Below are positions 8,702 to 16,709 of a DNA stretch of 64,000 bases, one piece after another. The notes below the pieces were generated by a model, which was not told the DNA's origin, made no database searches, and saw only the letters and a program-made list of their open reading frames with translations. The stretch is from assembly GCF_900115685.1 (NCBI RefSeq), contig NZ_FOXJ01000001.1, forward strand, positions 1,583,796 through 1,647,795, given 5' to 3'. Made by a program: the position numbers and the translations under genes. This DNA comes from Variovorax sp. 770b2 (GTDB lineage: Bacteria; Pseudomonadota; Gammaproteobacteria; Burkholderiales; Burkholderiaceae_C). Positions within the stretch are counted from its first letter, which is position 1. Each line of letters starts with the position of its first letter.

Positions 8702-8992
8702 TCAAACCCCTTCGATGACCCGCAGATCCCGTTCGGCGCCGTCGCCCAGCGCGGCAAGCGCGGCCTGGTAGCCAGGGCTGTCATGCGTCGCTGTCGCCTG
8801 CTCGATGCTGTCGAATTCGATCAACACGGTGCGTTCGGACAAACCGAATTCGTAGACCTTCGCCGGCAGGCCGCGCGCGAGAAAGCGCCCGCCGCCGGCA
8901 GTGATCGCCGGGCCGGCCAGTTTCGCGTAGGCCGCGAGTTTGTCGGCGTCCTTGACGGCACGGTATGCACTGACCCAATAGGCTTTTGCCAT
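8702..8992 (-). CDS. DUF1330 domain-containing protein
   Basis: A 96-residue dimeric alpha-beta barrel protein. The family pattern is complete: AYWVSAYRAVKDADKLAAYA, then GGGRFLARGLP, VYEFGLSERTVLIEFDSIEQA, and HDSPGYQAALAALGDGAERDLRVIEGV. DUF1330 proteins are small soluble proteins of the ferredoxin-like dimeric barrel class; their reaction is not established. The ATG at 8992 has GAGAGA upstream. Its 5' end lies 83 bp from the stop of the XRE-cupin regulator on the same strand, so co-transcription with that regulator is possible but not required. Confidence 0.93.
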   Translation of the reverse strand: MAKAYWVSAYRAVKDADKLAAYAKLAGPAITAGGGRFLARGLPAKVYEFGLSERTVLIEFDSIEQATATHDSPGYQAALAALGDGAERDLRVIEGV

Positions 8993-9075
8993 GGTGATCT
9001 CTCTCTGGTTGATGAATGAATGAATGATGTCTCGGCCCGTCGCGGCGGCGATTTCGATTTTCGCGCCGTGCGGAT

Positions 9076-9726
9076 TCAGGCCACGTCGTCCATCGACGGA
9101 ACGCCCGGTTCGTTGCAGCAGACCACGAGGATCTGCGCGCCCTCATCGCCGCCGTTCACGTAGAGGTGGCCCAGCCCGCTGTCGAAGTAGATGCTGTCGT
9201 GCTTCTCGAGTCGCTCGACGCGCCCGTCGACGAAATGCATCTCCAGCGCACCGTCGAGAACGAAGATGAATTCCTCGCCCGGATGCCTGCTGAACTCGCC
9301 GGGCCGAAGCACCGAGTTGGCTTCGACGCGGCCGAGCATGGGGGTCATCTTCTTCGTCGTCACCTGCGTGGCCAGCATGCCGTACAGGTAGCGTTCGGAG
9401 TGGTATTCGACGACGTCCTGGTTGCGTGTCACCACCACGCTGCCGGCAATGAAACCGGCCGGCTGGCTGCCGAACAGCGTCGACAGATCCAGTTGCAGCG
9501 CCGCCGCCAGTGCAGCGAACTTTTCGTAGCTGAGCGCAAGCAGGCCGCGCTCCGCCTTGGAGATGGATGCCACCGAGACCTGCGACTTGATCGCCAGTTC
9601 GGTCAAGGTCAGTTGCTGTGCCAGGCGAGCGCTGCGCAGCCGCGCGCCCAGCTCTGTCTTGTCCAGGACGATGCCTTGGCCGGAGGTGGAGGAGGGCGGG
9701 GCTGAGGAGGCGATGGAAGGCTTCAT
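9076..9726 (-). CDS. XRE-family transcriptional regulator with C-terminal cupin domain
   Basis: A 216-residue cytoplasmic regulator. The N-terminal helix-turn-helix spans about residues 22-78 (LGARLRSARLAQQLTLTELA, SQVSVASISKAERG) and the C-terminal cupin is at about 130-205 (ANSVLRPGEFSRHPGEEFIF, VLDGALEMHFVDG, SIYFDSGLGHLYVN). This XRE-cupin class commonly controls amino-acid or amine catabolic operons, with the cupin as effector domain. It is divergent, with 41 bp between start codons, from a four-gene amino-acid operon, which is the likely target. A perfect inverted repeat occupies that gap. The ATG at 9726 was chosen; an in-frame TTG or other start at 9756 would place the coding region across the operator. 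Autoregulation is inferred. Confidence 0.93.
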   Translation of the reverse strand: MKPSIASSAPPSSTSGQGIVLDKTELGARLRSARLAQQLTLTELAIKSQVSVASISKAERGLLALSYEKFAALAAALQLDLSTLFGSQPAGFIAGSVVVTRNQDVVEYHSERYLYGMLATQVTTKKMTPMLGRVEANSVLRPGEFSRHPGEEFIFVLDGALEMHFVDGRVERLEKHDSIYFDSGLGHLYVNGGDEGAQILVVCCNEPGVPSMDDVA

Positions 9727-9727
9727 T

Positions 9728-9751
9728 AAAATTTTCTTATCTGAAAATTTT
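9728..9751. promoter_or_regulatory. Perfect inverted repeat, candidate XRE-cupin operator
   Basis: AAAATTTTC (9728-9736), a 6-nt spacer, then GAAAATTTT (9743-9751): two perfect 9-bp arms in an AT-rich island within GC-rich DNA. It starts 1 bp before the regulator's ATG and covers the -35 area of the promoter reading into the argE-like gene. This fits a repressor site for both directions. Confidence 0.6.
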
Positions 9752-9755
9752 CGCA

Positions 9756-9761
9756 TATGAT
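9756..9761 (+). promoter_or_regulatory. Candidate -10 box for a leaderless transcript
   Basis: TATGAT is one mismatch from TATAAT. Counting about 7 nt downstream places transcription start at or within 1-2 nt of the GTG start codon at 9768. No Shine-Dalgarno sequence precedes that codon, so the mRNA is probably leaderless. The -35 region, overlapped by the inverted repeat, is weak. Confidence 0.4.
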
Positions 9762-9767
9762 AATTCT

Positions 9768-10961
9768 GTGACCACGCCTATTGTCCCTTCCGCCGCACCC
9801 ATTTCCCTCCCCTGGATCGAGAAGCTGATTCGATTCGACACGACCAGCTTCGCGTCGAATCTCGGCCTGATCGAAGCGGTCCGCGATCACCTCGAAGAGC
9901 AGGGCTACGCGTCGACCCTCACCTACGAGCCCACCGGCAAGAAAGCGAATCTCTTCGCCACCATTCCCGCGGCGGACGGCGCCACGCAGGGCGGCATCGT
10001 GCTTTCGGGCCATACCGACGTGGTGCCGGTCAAGGGCCAGGACTGGGACAGCGATCCCTTCGATCCCACGGTGCGCGAGGGCAAGCTCTTCGGGCGCGGG
10101 GCCTGCGACATGAAGGGCTTCATCGGCGTGGCGCTGGCGATGCTGCCGGAGATGAAGGCGGCCCGTCTCAGGGAGCCGATCCATTTCGCGTTCTCGTGCG
10201 ACGAGGAGCTCGGCTGCATCGGCGCCCCCTACATGCTGGACGACCTGAAGGCCCGCGGCATCCACGCGAACGGCTGCATCGTCGGCGAGCCGACCGACAT
10301 GCGCGTCATCGTCGCGCACAAGGGCATCAATGCGTATCGCTGCCGCGTCCATGGGCATGCGGCGCATTCCTCGCTCACGCCGCAGGGGCTCAACGCCATC
10401 GAGTACGCGGCCCGGCTGATCTGCTTCATCCGCGACCAGGCCGACGCATTCCGCGGCGAAGGCCCGTTCGACGAGGCCTTCGACGTGCCTTTCACCACGC
10501 TGCAGACCGGCGTCATCAGCGGCGGCATCGCGGTCAACACCATTCCGGCGCACTGCGAGTTCAGTTTCGAATACCGCAATCTGCCGGGCGTGGACAGCGC
10601 GCCGATCATCGCGCGCATCAAGGACTACGCCGCCCACACGCTGCTGCCGCAAATGAAGGGGGAGCACCCCGGCGCCAGCATCGAGTTCGAACTGCTGGCC
10701 ACCGCGCCCACGCTGGATGCGTCCGAGCAGGCCGCCATCACGCAACTGGTCCGGGCGCTCACGCACGACCGCAGCGTGCGCAAGGTGGCCTACGGCACCG
10801 AGGCCGGATTGTTCGAGCGCATGGGCATCCCGTCCGTCGTCTGCGGGCCCGGCAACATCGAGCAGGCGCACAAGGCGAACGAATTCGTCACGCTCGCGCA
10901 GCTGGCGCAGTGCGAATCCTTCCTGCGCAAGCTGGTCCACAGCATGTCCTGCGCGCCCTGA
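9768..10961 (+). CDS. argE: M20 family amidohydrolase, acetylornithine deacetylase-like
   Basis: A 397-residue dinuclear-zinc amidohydrolase that should remove an N-acyl group from an amino acid. Metal ligands are visible: SGHTDVVPV (His about 82), GACDMKG (Asp about 114), the catalytic/bridging pair in CDEELG (Glu about 146-147), VGEPTDM, and the C-terminal EQAHKANEF His. The dimerisation domain HGHAAHSSLTPQGLNAIEYA is present. It matches ArgE-type proteins well, but it heads an operon with a transporter, a PLP dehydratase and an ornithine-cyclodeaminase-family enzyme. Its substrate is therefore more likely a catabolic N-acyl amino acid than N-acetylornithine of arginine synthesis. GTG at 9768 is the only sensible start, with no Shine-Dalgarno. 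It is probably repressed or activated by the divergent XRE-cupin protein. Confidence 0.88.
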   Translation: MTTPIVPSAAPISLPWIEKLIRFDTTSFASNLGLIEAVRDHLEEQGYASTLTYEPTGKKANLFATIPAADGATQGGIVLSGHTDVVPVKGQDWDSDPFDPTVREGKLFGRGACDMKGFIGVALAMLPEMKAARLREPIHFAFSCDEELGCIGAPYMLDDLKARGIHANGCIVGEPTDMRVIVAHKGINAYRCRVHGHAAHSSLTPQGLNAIEYAARLICFIRDQADAFRGEGPFDEAFDVPFTTLQTGVISGGIAVNTIPAHCEFSFEYRNLPGVDSAPIIARIKDYAAHTLLPQMKGEHPGASIEFELLATAPTLDASEQAAITQLVRALTHDRSVRKVAYGTEAGLFERMGIPSVVCGPGNIEQAHKANEFVTLAQLAQCESFLRKLVHSMSCAP

Positions 10962-11031
10962 AGACCTCGAAGGCGCGCAGAGCAGGGTGGGACAGAAGAA
11001 AAAAACCAACAGAGACAAAAAGGAAAGTTCC

Positions 11032-12333
11032 ATGACCCACGCCCACAGCCTGCAAGGCGGCATCGCCCGGCCCTCGGCTTCCCCGCATCCCGACGCGCCG
11101 CCGTGGCGCGCGGTCATCTCGGCGTCCATCGGCAATGCGCTGGAGTGGTTCGACCTGGTGGTGTACGGCTTCTTCGCCGCGACGATCTCCAAGCTCTTCT
11201 TTCCCACGGGCGACGACACGGTGTCGCTGCTGCTGACGCTGGGCACCTTCGGCGTGTCCTTCTTCATGCGTCCGCTGGGTGCCATCGTGATCGGCGCCTA
11301 TGCCGACCGCGCAGGCCGCAAGGCCGCGCTCACCTTGTCCATCATGCTGATGTTCACGGGCACGCTGTTGATCTGCATCGTGCCCACGTACAGCACCATC
11401 GGGCTGCTCGCGCCCGCTGTGCTCGTGGTCGCACGCATGATCCAGGGCCTGTCCGCCGGGGGTGAGTTCGGCAGCGCCACCGCCTTTCTGGCAGAGCACG
11501 CACCCCGGCGGCGCGGCTTCTTCTCCAGCTGGCAGGTCGCCAGCCAGGGCCTGACCACCTTGCTGGCGGCCGGTTTCGGCGCCGTGCTCACCAGCACGCT
11601 GACGGCCGAGCAACTGGCCTCCTGGGGCTGGCGCATTCCGTTCATCTTCGGCCTGCTGATCGGGCCGGTGGCCTACTACATCCGCCGCAACGTCGACGAG
11701 AGCCCGGAGTTCTCCAGCATCGAGGCCACCACCACGCCGCTGCGCGACACCTTCAGCCACCAGAAGGAGCGCCTGCTGCTGGCCGTGGGCATCGTCGTGC
11801 TCGGAACCGTGGCCACCTACCTGGTGCTCTTCATGCCCACGTACGGCGTCAAGCAACTGGGCCTGCCGGCTTCGGTGGCCTTCACCGCGACCATGATGGT
11901 CGGCGTGATCCAGATGTTCTTCTCGCCCGTCGTCGGCCATCTGTCGGACAAGGTCGGCCGCGTGCGCATCATGCTGATCGCCGGCGTGCTCTTGCTGCTG
12001 GCCATCTATCCGATGTTCGCGCTGCTGGTGAGCCGGCCGAGCTTCGGCACCTTGTTGCTGGTCGAGATCGTGCTCGGCTGCCTGATGACCGCGTATTTCG
12101 CGCCGGTGCCGGCGCTGTTGTCCGAGTTGTTCCCGACGCAGACCCGCACCACGGGCCTGTCCCTGAGCTACAACACCGCCGTGACGATCTTCGGTGGCTT
12201 CGCACCGTTCATCCTGACCTGGCTGATCAGCGTGACCAACGACAAGCTGTCGCCCAGCTACTACCTGATCTTCGCCGCGATCATCAGCATCGTCGCCCTG
12301 GTCTTCACGCGCATCCGGCTGGGCTTCAAGTGA
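11032..12333 (+). CDS. MFS transporter, metabolite:H+ symporter (MHS) family
   Basis: A 433-residue inner-membrane transporter with 12 predicted helices. The family start is typical: WRAVISASIGNALEWFDLVV, then IGAYADRAGRKAALTLS between helices 2 and 3 (the MFS loop signature), IQGLSAGGEFGSATAFL, and RRNVDESPEF after helix 6. MHS members (ProP, KgtP, ShiA, CitA types) import carboxylates, amino acids or osmolytes with protons. AGGAAAG lies upstream of the ATG at 11032, 70 bp after the deacylase gene. Its place between a deacylase and two amino-acid enzymes indicates that it imports the operon's substrate. Which amino acid or acyl amino acid is carried cannot be told from sequence. Confidence 0.93.
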   Translation: MTHAHSLQGGIARPSASPHPDAPPWRAVISASIGNALEWFDLVVYGFFAATISKLFFPTGDDTVSLLLTLGTFGVSFFMRPLGAIVIGAYADRAGRKAALTLSIMLMFTGTLLICIVPTYSTIGLLAPAVLVVARMIQGLSAGGEFGSATAFLAEHAPRRRGFFSSWQVASQGLTTLLAAGFGAVLTSTLTAEQLASWGWRIPFIFGLLIGPVAYYIRRNVDESPEFSSIEATTTPLRDTFSHQKERLLLAVGIVVLGTVATYLVLFMPTYGVKQLGLPASVAFTATMMVGVIQMFFSPVVGHLSDKVGRVRIMLIAGVLLLLAIYPMFALLVSRPSFGTLLLVEIVLGCLMTAYFAPVPALLSELFPTQTRTTGLSLSYNTAVTIFGGFAPFILTWLISVTNDKLSPSYYLIFAAIISIVALVFTRIRLGFK

Positions 12334-12364
12334 CCGGCGTGCGCGTTCATTCCGCGATCTTTTC

Positions 12365-13369
12365 ATGACCCCAACTCCCACTCTCATCGACGGCCAGCCG
12401 GTGCCGACGCTCGACGCGATCCGCGAACTCGCCACTGCCTTGCAGCCCTATGTGTTCACCACGCCGACGCTGGACAAGGACTCGATCTCCACGCTGCGCG
12501 ATGCGCGCATCAATTTCAAGTTCGAGCTGCTGCAGGCCAGCGGGACCTTCAAGGCCCGCGGCGCTTTCTCCAACCTGCTGTCGCTCGATGCCGCGCAGCG
12601 CCAGGCCGGCGTGACCTGCGTGAGCGCGGGCAACCATGCGGTCGCGGTCGCCTACGCCGCGATGAAGCTCGGCATCAGCGCCAAGGTGGTGATGATCAAG
12701 ACCGCCAGCCCGTTTCGGGTGGCGCTGTGCCACCAATACGGCGCGCAGGTCGTGATGGCCGACCACGGCGCGGCCGCGTTCGACCAGGTGCACCAGATCG
12801 AGAAGGAAGAAGGGCGCTTCTTCGTGCATCCGTTCAACGGCTACCGCACCGTGCTGGGCACGGCCACGCTCGGCCTTGAATGGGCGAGCCAGGCGCCGGA
12901 CCTGGACGCGATGATCATTCCCGTCGGCGGCGGTGGGTTGGCGGCGGGCGTTTCCACCGCGTTCAAGCTGGTGCAGCCGAACTGCAAGGTCTACGGCGTG
13001 GAGCCGGAAGGCGCCGATGGCATGAGCCAGAGCTTCAAGGCCGGCCACCCGATCAAGATGGGACCGATGCAGGGCATTGCCGACAGCCTGATGGCGCCGC
13101 ACACCGAGGCCTACAGCTACGAGCTCTGCCGCCGCAGCATCGACCGGCTCGTGACCGTCTCGGACGACCAGATCCGCCGCGCCATGGTCCACCTGTTCGA
13201 GGAACTCAAGCTCTCGCCGGAGCCCGCCTGCGCGGCCGCCACGGCGGCACTGCTGGGCCCGTTGCGTGAGCAGCTGGAGGGCCAGCGCGTGGGCGTTCTG
13301 CTGTGCGGCACCAACACCGACCTGGGCACGCTCACCCGGCACCTGGACGCGGCTCGCGCGCTTGCATGA
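12365..13369 (+). CDS. PLP-dependent threonine/serine dehydratase-like enzyme (EutB-like)
   Basis: A 334-residue fold-type II PLP enzyme. SGTFKARGA contains the PLP lysine (Lys63); VSAGNHAVAVAYAA and VGGGGLAAGV (phosphate-binding glycine loop) complete the cofactor site. There is no C-terminal ACT regulatory domain, so it is the catabolic or serine-racemase-like short form rather than IlvA. Such enzymes remove water from 3-hydroxy amino acids, giving an enamine/imine. Its stop overlaps the start of an ornithine-cyclodeaminase-family gene by ATGA. The same enzyme pair occurs as EutB-EutC in hydroxyectoine use and BhcB-BhcD in the beta-hydroxyaspartate cycle. The substrate here is unknown; EutB-like naming reflects the context more than close similarity. 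Confidence 0.9.
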   Translation: MTPTPTLIDGQPVPTLDAIRELATALQPYVFTTPTLDKDSISTLRDARINFKFELLQASGTFKARGAFSNLLSLDAAQRQAGVTCVSAGNHAVAVAYAAMKLGISAKVVMIKTASPFRVALCHQYGAQVVMADHGAAAFDQVHQIEKEEGRFFVHPFNGYRTVLGTATLGLEWASQAPDLDAMIIPVGGGGLAAGVSTAFKLVQPNCKVYGVEPEGADGMSQSFKAGHPIKMGPMQGIADSLMAPHTEAYSYELCRRSIDRLVTVSDDQIRRAMVHLFEELKLSPEPACAAATAALLGPLREQLEGQRVGVLLCGTNTDLGTLTRHLDAARALA

Positions 13370-14370
13370 GCGAGGGGGCAGGCGCGCCCGTTCTTTTTCT
13401 CGGCCGACAGGACATCGCGCGTCTGCTGAGCGTTGCCGATTGCATCGACCTGATGGCCGACGCGATGGCGGCCCTCGCACGCGGCGAGGTGCACCAGCCG
13501 CAGCGGCAGATCGTGCGCCCGCCCGACGCCAAGGGTCTTCTGGGCCTGATGCCGGCTTACATCGGCGGCGTGGAGCCGGTGTACGGCGCCAAGACCGGCG
13601 GCTTCTTTCCGGGCAACAGCGCGATCGGCCTGGACCCGCACCAGGGCTGCGTTCTCCTGTTCAGTGGCGAGACCGGCGCGCTCATGGCGGTCATGTCGGC
13701 CTCCGAGATCACCGGCATCCGCACCGCCGCCATGACCGGCCTGGCCACGCGCCTGCTCGCACGGCCCGAGGCCAGCCGCCTGGCCCTGATCGGCTGCGGC
13801 CACCAGGCCCACTGGCAACTGCAGGCCGTCGCGGCGGTTCGCACGCTGACGTCGGTCAAGGTCGCGGCGCGCAGTCCGGCCGGCGCGCAAAGCTTCGTCG
13901 ATGCGCAGAAACCTTCCTTTGGTTTTGCGATGGAAGCGGTCGACTCGGTGGAAGCGGCGGTGCGCGATGCCGACATCGTCGTCACCGTCACGAGCGCGCG
14001 CGAACCGATCCTGCAACGCCAATGGATCGCACCGGGGACGCACATCAACGCCGTGGGCTCCAGCACGCCATCGCATGGCGAGATCGAGCCGGCGCTGATG
14101 GCGCACGCATCCTTGTTCGTCGACAGGCGCGAGTCCACCCTCAGCGAATCGGGCGACTACCTGAACGCATGGCGCGCCGGCCTGATCGCGCCGGCAAGCT
14201 TGCTCGCGGAGATCGGTGAACTCGTCATCGGCCAGCACCCGGGCCGCTCGAGCGCGGATGAGGTGACGTTGTTCAAGTCGTTGGGCATGGCGCTCGAGGA
14301 TGTGGCGGCAGCCCGGTGGCTGTATCGGCAGGCGCGCACTTGCAACGCTGGGACCTGGTTTACACAATAA
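13366..14370 (+). CDS. Ornithine cyclodeaminase/mu-crystallin family protein (EutC-like)
   Basis: A 334-residue NAD(P)-binding protein. The N-terminal substrate domain carries the family Arg/Lys region (QRQIVRPPD, then YGAKTGGFFPGN), and the Rossmann part has LIGCGHQAHWQLQAVAAVR near residue 145, DADIVVTVTSAREPIL and THINAVGSSTPSHGEIE. This family includes ornithine cyclodeaminase, alanine dehydrogenases and imine reductases such as BhcD and mu-crystallin. The ATG at 13366 overlaps the dehydratase stop by 4 nt (ATGA), so translation is coupled and the two enzymes likely act in sequence: dehydration to an imine, then reduction. A cyclodeaminase or a dehydrogenase role is also possible. Last gene of the operon; it ends 147 bp from the convergent tetR. 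Confidence 0.92.
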   Translation: MSEGAGAPVLFLGRQDIARLLSVADCIDLMADAMAALARGEVHQPQRQIVRPPDAKGLLGLMPAYIGGVEPVYGAKTGGFFPGNSAIGLDPHQGCVLLFSGETGALMAVMSASEITGIRTAAMTGLATRLLARPEASRLALIGCGHQAHWQLQAVAAVRTLTSVKVAARSPAGAQSFVDAQKPSFGFAMEAVDSVEAAVRDADIVVTVTSAREPILQRQWIAPGTHINAVGSSTPSHGEIEPALMAHASLFVDRRESTLSESGDYLNAWRAGLIAPASLLAEIGELVIGQHPGRSSADEVTLFKSLGMALEDVAAARWLYRQARTCNAGTWFTQ

Positions 14371-14517
14371 CCAGAGTCGATTTATGGCTTACCTGTTTCT
14401 ATGGAAGCCATGGTCGAAATCGAGACCGGATGACCGCGAGGATCGGCGGTTCAGCCGGCCGCTTTCCAGCGTGCTCGCAAGGCTTCCCATCCAAGCAATG
14501 CTTCATCACCGCGTGTT

Positions 14518-15126
14518 TCACGCCCTCTGCACGATCCGCACAACGGCGTCGTAGATCTCGTTCTGCGCATCCGCTGGATCGAACTCGCCCGCGGCCGCGG
14601 CAAACGACACGGCCTCCGCCGCGCCCAGCATCGCGCGCATGGCTGCCGGCGCGATAGGCCGTTTCGCAAAAGGCTGCAGCGCGCCCCGGCACTTCACCAG
14701 GAACTCGGCCTCGAGTTCTTTCTTCAGGGCGTGCAGCTCGGGCGAGCCGGCCAGCGCGGCGCTGACGCCGGGCATCTCGCGCCCCATCTCCATGACGCAG
14801 TTGACATAGGCGGCGGCAATCACCTTCGCCACGGCCGGGAGCGACTTTCCCGACGCCCGCAGGGCCTCGTCCATCAAGGCATGCTGCCGGCTGTCGTACT
14901 CCCCGTAGAGAACGCCGAGCAGGCCGGTGCGTGTGCCGAAGTGGTCGTACACGACGGGCTTCGTCACCCCCGCGCGCTCGGCCAGATAGCCCAGCGTGAG
15001 CGCATCGGTTCCTTCGCTGCGCACGATGGACCACGCGACATCCAGGAGCTGGCGGCCGCGCTCGTCCTTGGGAAGGCGTTTCTTGGCTGCGGCTTGCACA
15101 ACCGGTTCCATCTGCTTGCTTGACAT
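14518..15126 (-). CDS. TetR-family transcriptional regulator
   Basis: A 202-residue TetR protein. The DNA-binding domain at about residues 20-72 is clear: GRQLLDVAWSIVRSEGTDAL, LGYLAERAGVTKPVVYDHFG. The C-terminal ligand domain is helical and alanine-rich. It is divergent from an NAD(P)H:quinone-reductase-like gene with a 62-bp gap holding repeated TAACCTAC half-sites. It therefore most likely represses that gene and itself until an inducer, perhaps a quinone or other electrophile, binds. The ATG at 15126 was used; MEPVVQ further in is an alternative. Its stop faces the end of the ornithine-cyclodeaminase-family gene. Confidence 0.94.
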   Translation of the reverse strand: MSSKQMEPVVQAAAKKRLPKDERGRQLLDVAWSIVRSEGTDALTLGYLAERAGVTKPVVYDHFGTRTGLLGVLYGEYDSRQHALMDEALRASGKSLPAVAKVIAAAYVNCVMEMGREMPGVSAALAGSPELHALKKELEAEFLVKCRGALQPFAKRPIAPAAMRAMLGAAEAVSFAAAAGEFDPADAQNEIYDAVVRIVQRA

Positions 15127-15129
15127 CTT

Positions 15130-15164
15130 TAACCTACCAAAGGTAACCTACGAACAGTAGTTTA
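15130..15164. promoter_or_regulatory. Candidate TetR operator with three half-sites
   Basis: TAACCTAC occurs at 15130-15137 and again at 15144-15151. The second copy forms an inverted repeat with GTAGTTTA (15157-15164) across a 5-nt spacer, with one mismatch in eight. The block fills most of the gap between the divergent tetR and oxidoreductase genes. Inference from symmetry and position. Confidence 0.55.
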
Positions 15165-15188
15165 CACCCAACCCAAGAAGGAACCGCC

Positions 15189-15824
15189 ATGCATGCCCTC
15201 GTCGTTGTCAGTCATCCCGATTCCCAGTCCCTCACGCACGCCGTCGCGCGCTCGTTTGCAGAGGGCGTTGCGGCATCCGGCGAGCACACCACCGAGATCG
15301 CCGACATCGCTGCGGAAGGCTTCCAGCCGGCCTTCAACCAGGCCGACCGCGCCGCCTATTTTCTCCAGGAGCCCTTGCCATCGGACATCCTGCGGGAGCA
15401 GGAGCGCATCGACCGGGCCGACGCACTGGTGCTGGTCTATCCCGTGTACTGGTGGTCGTTCCCCGGCCAGCTCAAAGGCTGGATCGACCGCGTATTTTCC
15501 AATGGCTGGGCCTACGACGAGGCGCCAGACGGCACGCTCGGAAAGCGGCTCGGCCGCCTTGCCGTCCACCTCATCGGCATCGGCGGGGCGGACGGGGGTA
15601 CCTATGCGCGGCGCGGCTACGACAAGGCGATGCGCACGCAGATCGACCATGGCATCTTCGATTTCTGCGGCGCGCGCGTCGTGACCTCGGAGTTCCTGCT
15701 CGACGTGAATGGGCAGGCCGGGGCGTCCCATATCGTCACCGCGCGGGCCCTCGGTGGCCATGCGTTTGCGGGAGCCGCATCAGGCGGCGTTGACCTGCCC
15801 GAGGTTGCCGAACTGCCAAGCTGA
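15189..15824 (+). CDS. NAD(P)H dehydrogenase (quinone), NQO1/MdaB-like flavoprotein
   Basis: A 211-residue flavodoxin-fold protein. HALVVVSHPDSQSLTHAVA is the FMN/FAD phosphate loop, ADALVLVYPVYWWSFPGQLK and GWIDRVFSNGWAYDE are the hallmark of the NQO1/KefF/MdaB family, and GGADGGTYARRGYDKAMRTQ follows. Members carry out two-electron reduction of quinones and related electrophiles in the cytoplasm. AAGAAGGA precedes the ATG at 15189. The divergent TetR gene with shared half-sites suggests substrate-inducible expression. The exact substrate is not apparent. Confidence 0.93.
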   Translation: MHALVVVSHPDSQSLTHAVARSFAEGVAASGEHTTEIADIAAEGFQPAFNQADRAAYFLQEPLPSDILREQERIDRADALVLVYPVYWWSFPGQLKGWIDRVFSNGWAYDEAPDGTLGKRLGRLAVHLIGIGGADGGTYARRGYDKAMRTQIDHGIFDFCGARVVTSEFLLDVNGQAGASHIVTARALGGHAFAGAASGGVDLPEVAELPS

Positions 15825-15902
15825 GGCGAACGGAAGGAGTGCCGCACGTGCAGGGGAATCGAGAGGGTCGATGCAGGCTTGCAACCGACGAGTGCGTGCC
15901 GC

Positions 15903-16709
15903 TCAGATCAGACCGGCTTGAACGGCGAGGTTCACCGCCTGGGCCCGCGAATGCACATGCAGCTTCTTGTAGATGCTCTTGATGTGCGCGTTGACCGTCT
16001 GGCCGGTGATGCCGAGCTTCGCGCCGATCTCCACCGAGACGTAGCCCAGCGCAACGAAGCGCAGGATCTGGTTCTCGCGACGCGAGAGCGTCGTCTCGTG
16101 CGAGGGCGGTGCCGGCAGCGGCGGCGCATCGTCGGCCGGGTGCTCGCGGGGGTGCTGGTTCAGGAGGTGCAGGAGGCGCCGCGCAAGCCGCGGCGTGATG
16201 GCCGCGCCGCCGTTCGCCACGTGCAGCACCGCTTCGGGAAAGCTCTGCAGCCAGGCGTTCTTCAGCAGGTAGCCGGTTGCCCCCAGCTCGAAGGCGCGCA
16301 GCACATGGTCATCGTCTTCGAAGGCGGAGATCACGATGACCTCGCCGTTGCAGCGGTGACGCCGCGCTTCGTCGATCAGCTCGAAGCAAAGGCCGTCGCT
16401 CAGCCGCAGGTCGACCATCAGCACGTCGAACTCGTGCGTGGCCAGGAGCTTGCGTCCTTCGCGGATGCTGTTGGCCTGGCCCTCCAGCTGGATGCGCAGG
16501 TCCGACAACAGCTCCTGGGCGATCACCCGGCGCACGAACTCGTCGTCGTCGATGAGCAGCACGCGCACCGGCGCTCCTTCCTGGCCCGTGAGGAAGTCGG
16601 GCCACATCCCTGCCGCGGGGGCGCAGACGCCGGACAGCGGGTTCTGGCGGTATGGCGCCATTGCGGTGGAGGCTGTTTCGCCGGAAGAGATGAAAGTGAC
16701 ATCGTTCAT
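15903..16709 (-). CDS. LuxR-type (NarL/FixJ class) response regulator
   Basis: A 268-residue regulator. Residues 1 to about 46 are a variable leader, then a receiver domain (VRVLLIDDDEFVRRVIAQEL, phosphoacceptor Asp100 in LMVDLRLSDG, ISAF, and Lys in YLLKNAWLQ) and a C-terminal LuxR HTH (TLSRRENQILRFVALGYVSV, IGITGQTVNAHIKSIYKKL type). It activates or represses promoters on phosphorylation. It lies downstream of tolC on the same strand, within the type I secretion locus, and may control that locus. The start is uncertain. ATG at 16709 has AAGG 4-5 nt upstream and gives a normal-sized regulator, but the frame stays open with coding-like codons back to an ATG at 17174, just after the tolC stop. 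No partner kinase adjoins it; the kinase at 28.9-30.3 kb has its own regulator. Confidence 0.85.
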   Translation of the reverse strand: MNDVTFISSGETASTAMAPYRQNPLSGVCAPAAGMWPDFLTGQEGAPVRVLLIDDDEFVRRVIAQELLSDLRIQLEGQANSIREGRKLLATHEFDVLMVDLRLSDGLCFELIDEARRHRCNGEVIVISAFEDDDHVLRAFELGATGYLLKNAWLQSFPEAVLHVANGGAAITPRLARRLLHLLNQHPREHPADDAPPLPAPPSHETTLSRRENQILRFVALGYVSVEIGAKLGITGQTVNAHIKSIYKKLHVHSRAQAVNLAVQAGLI

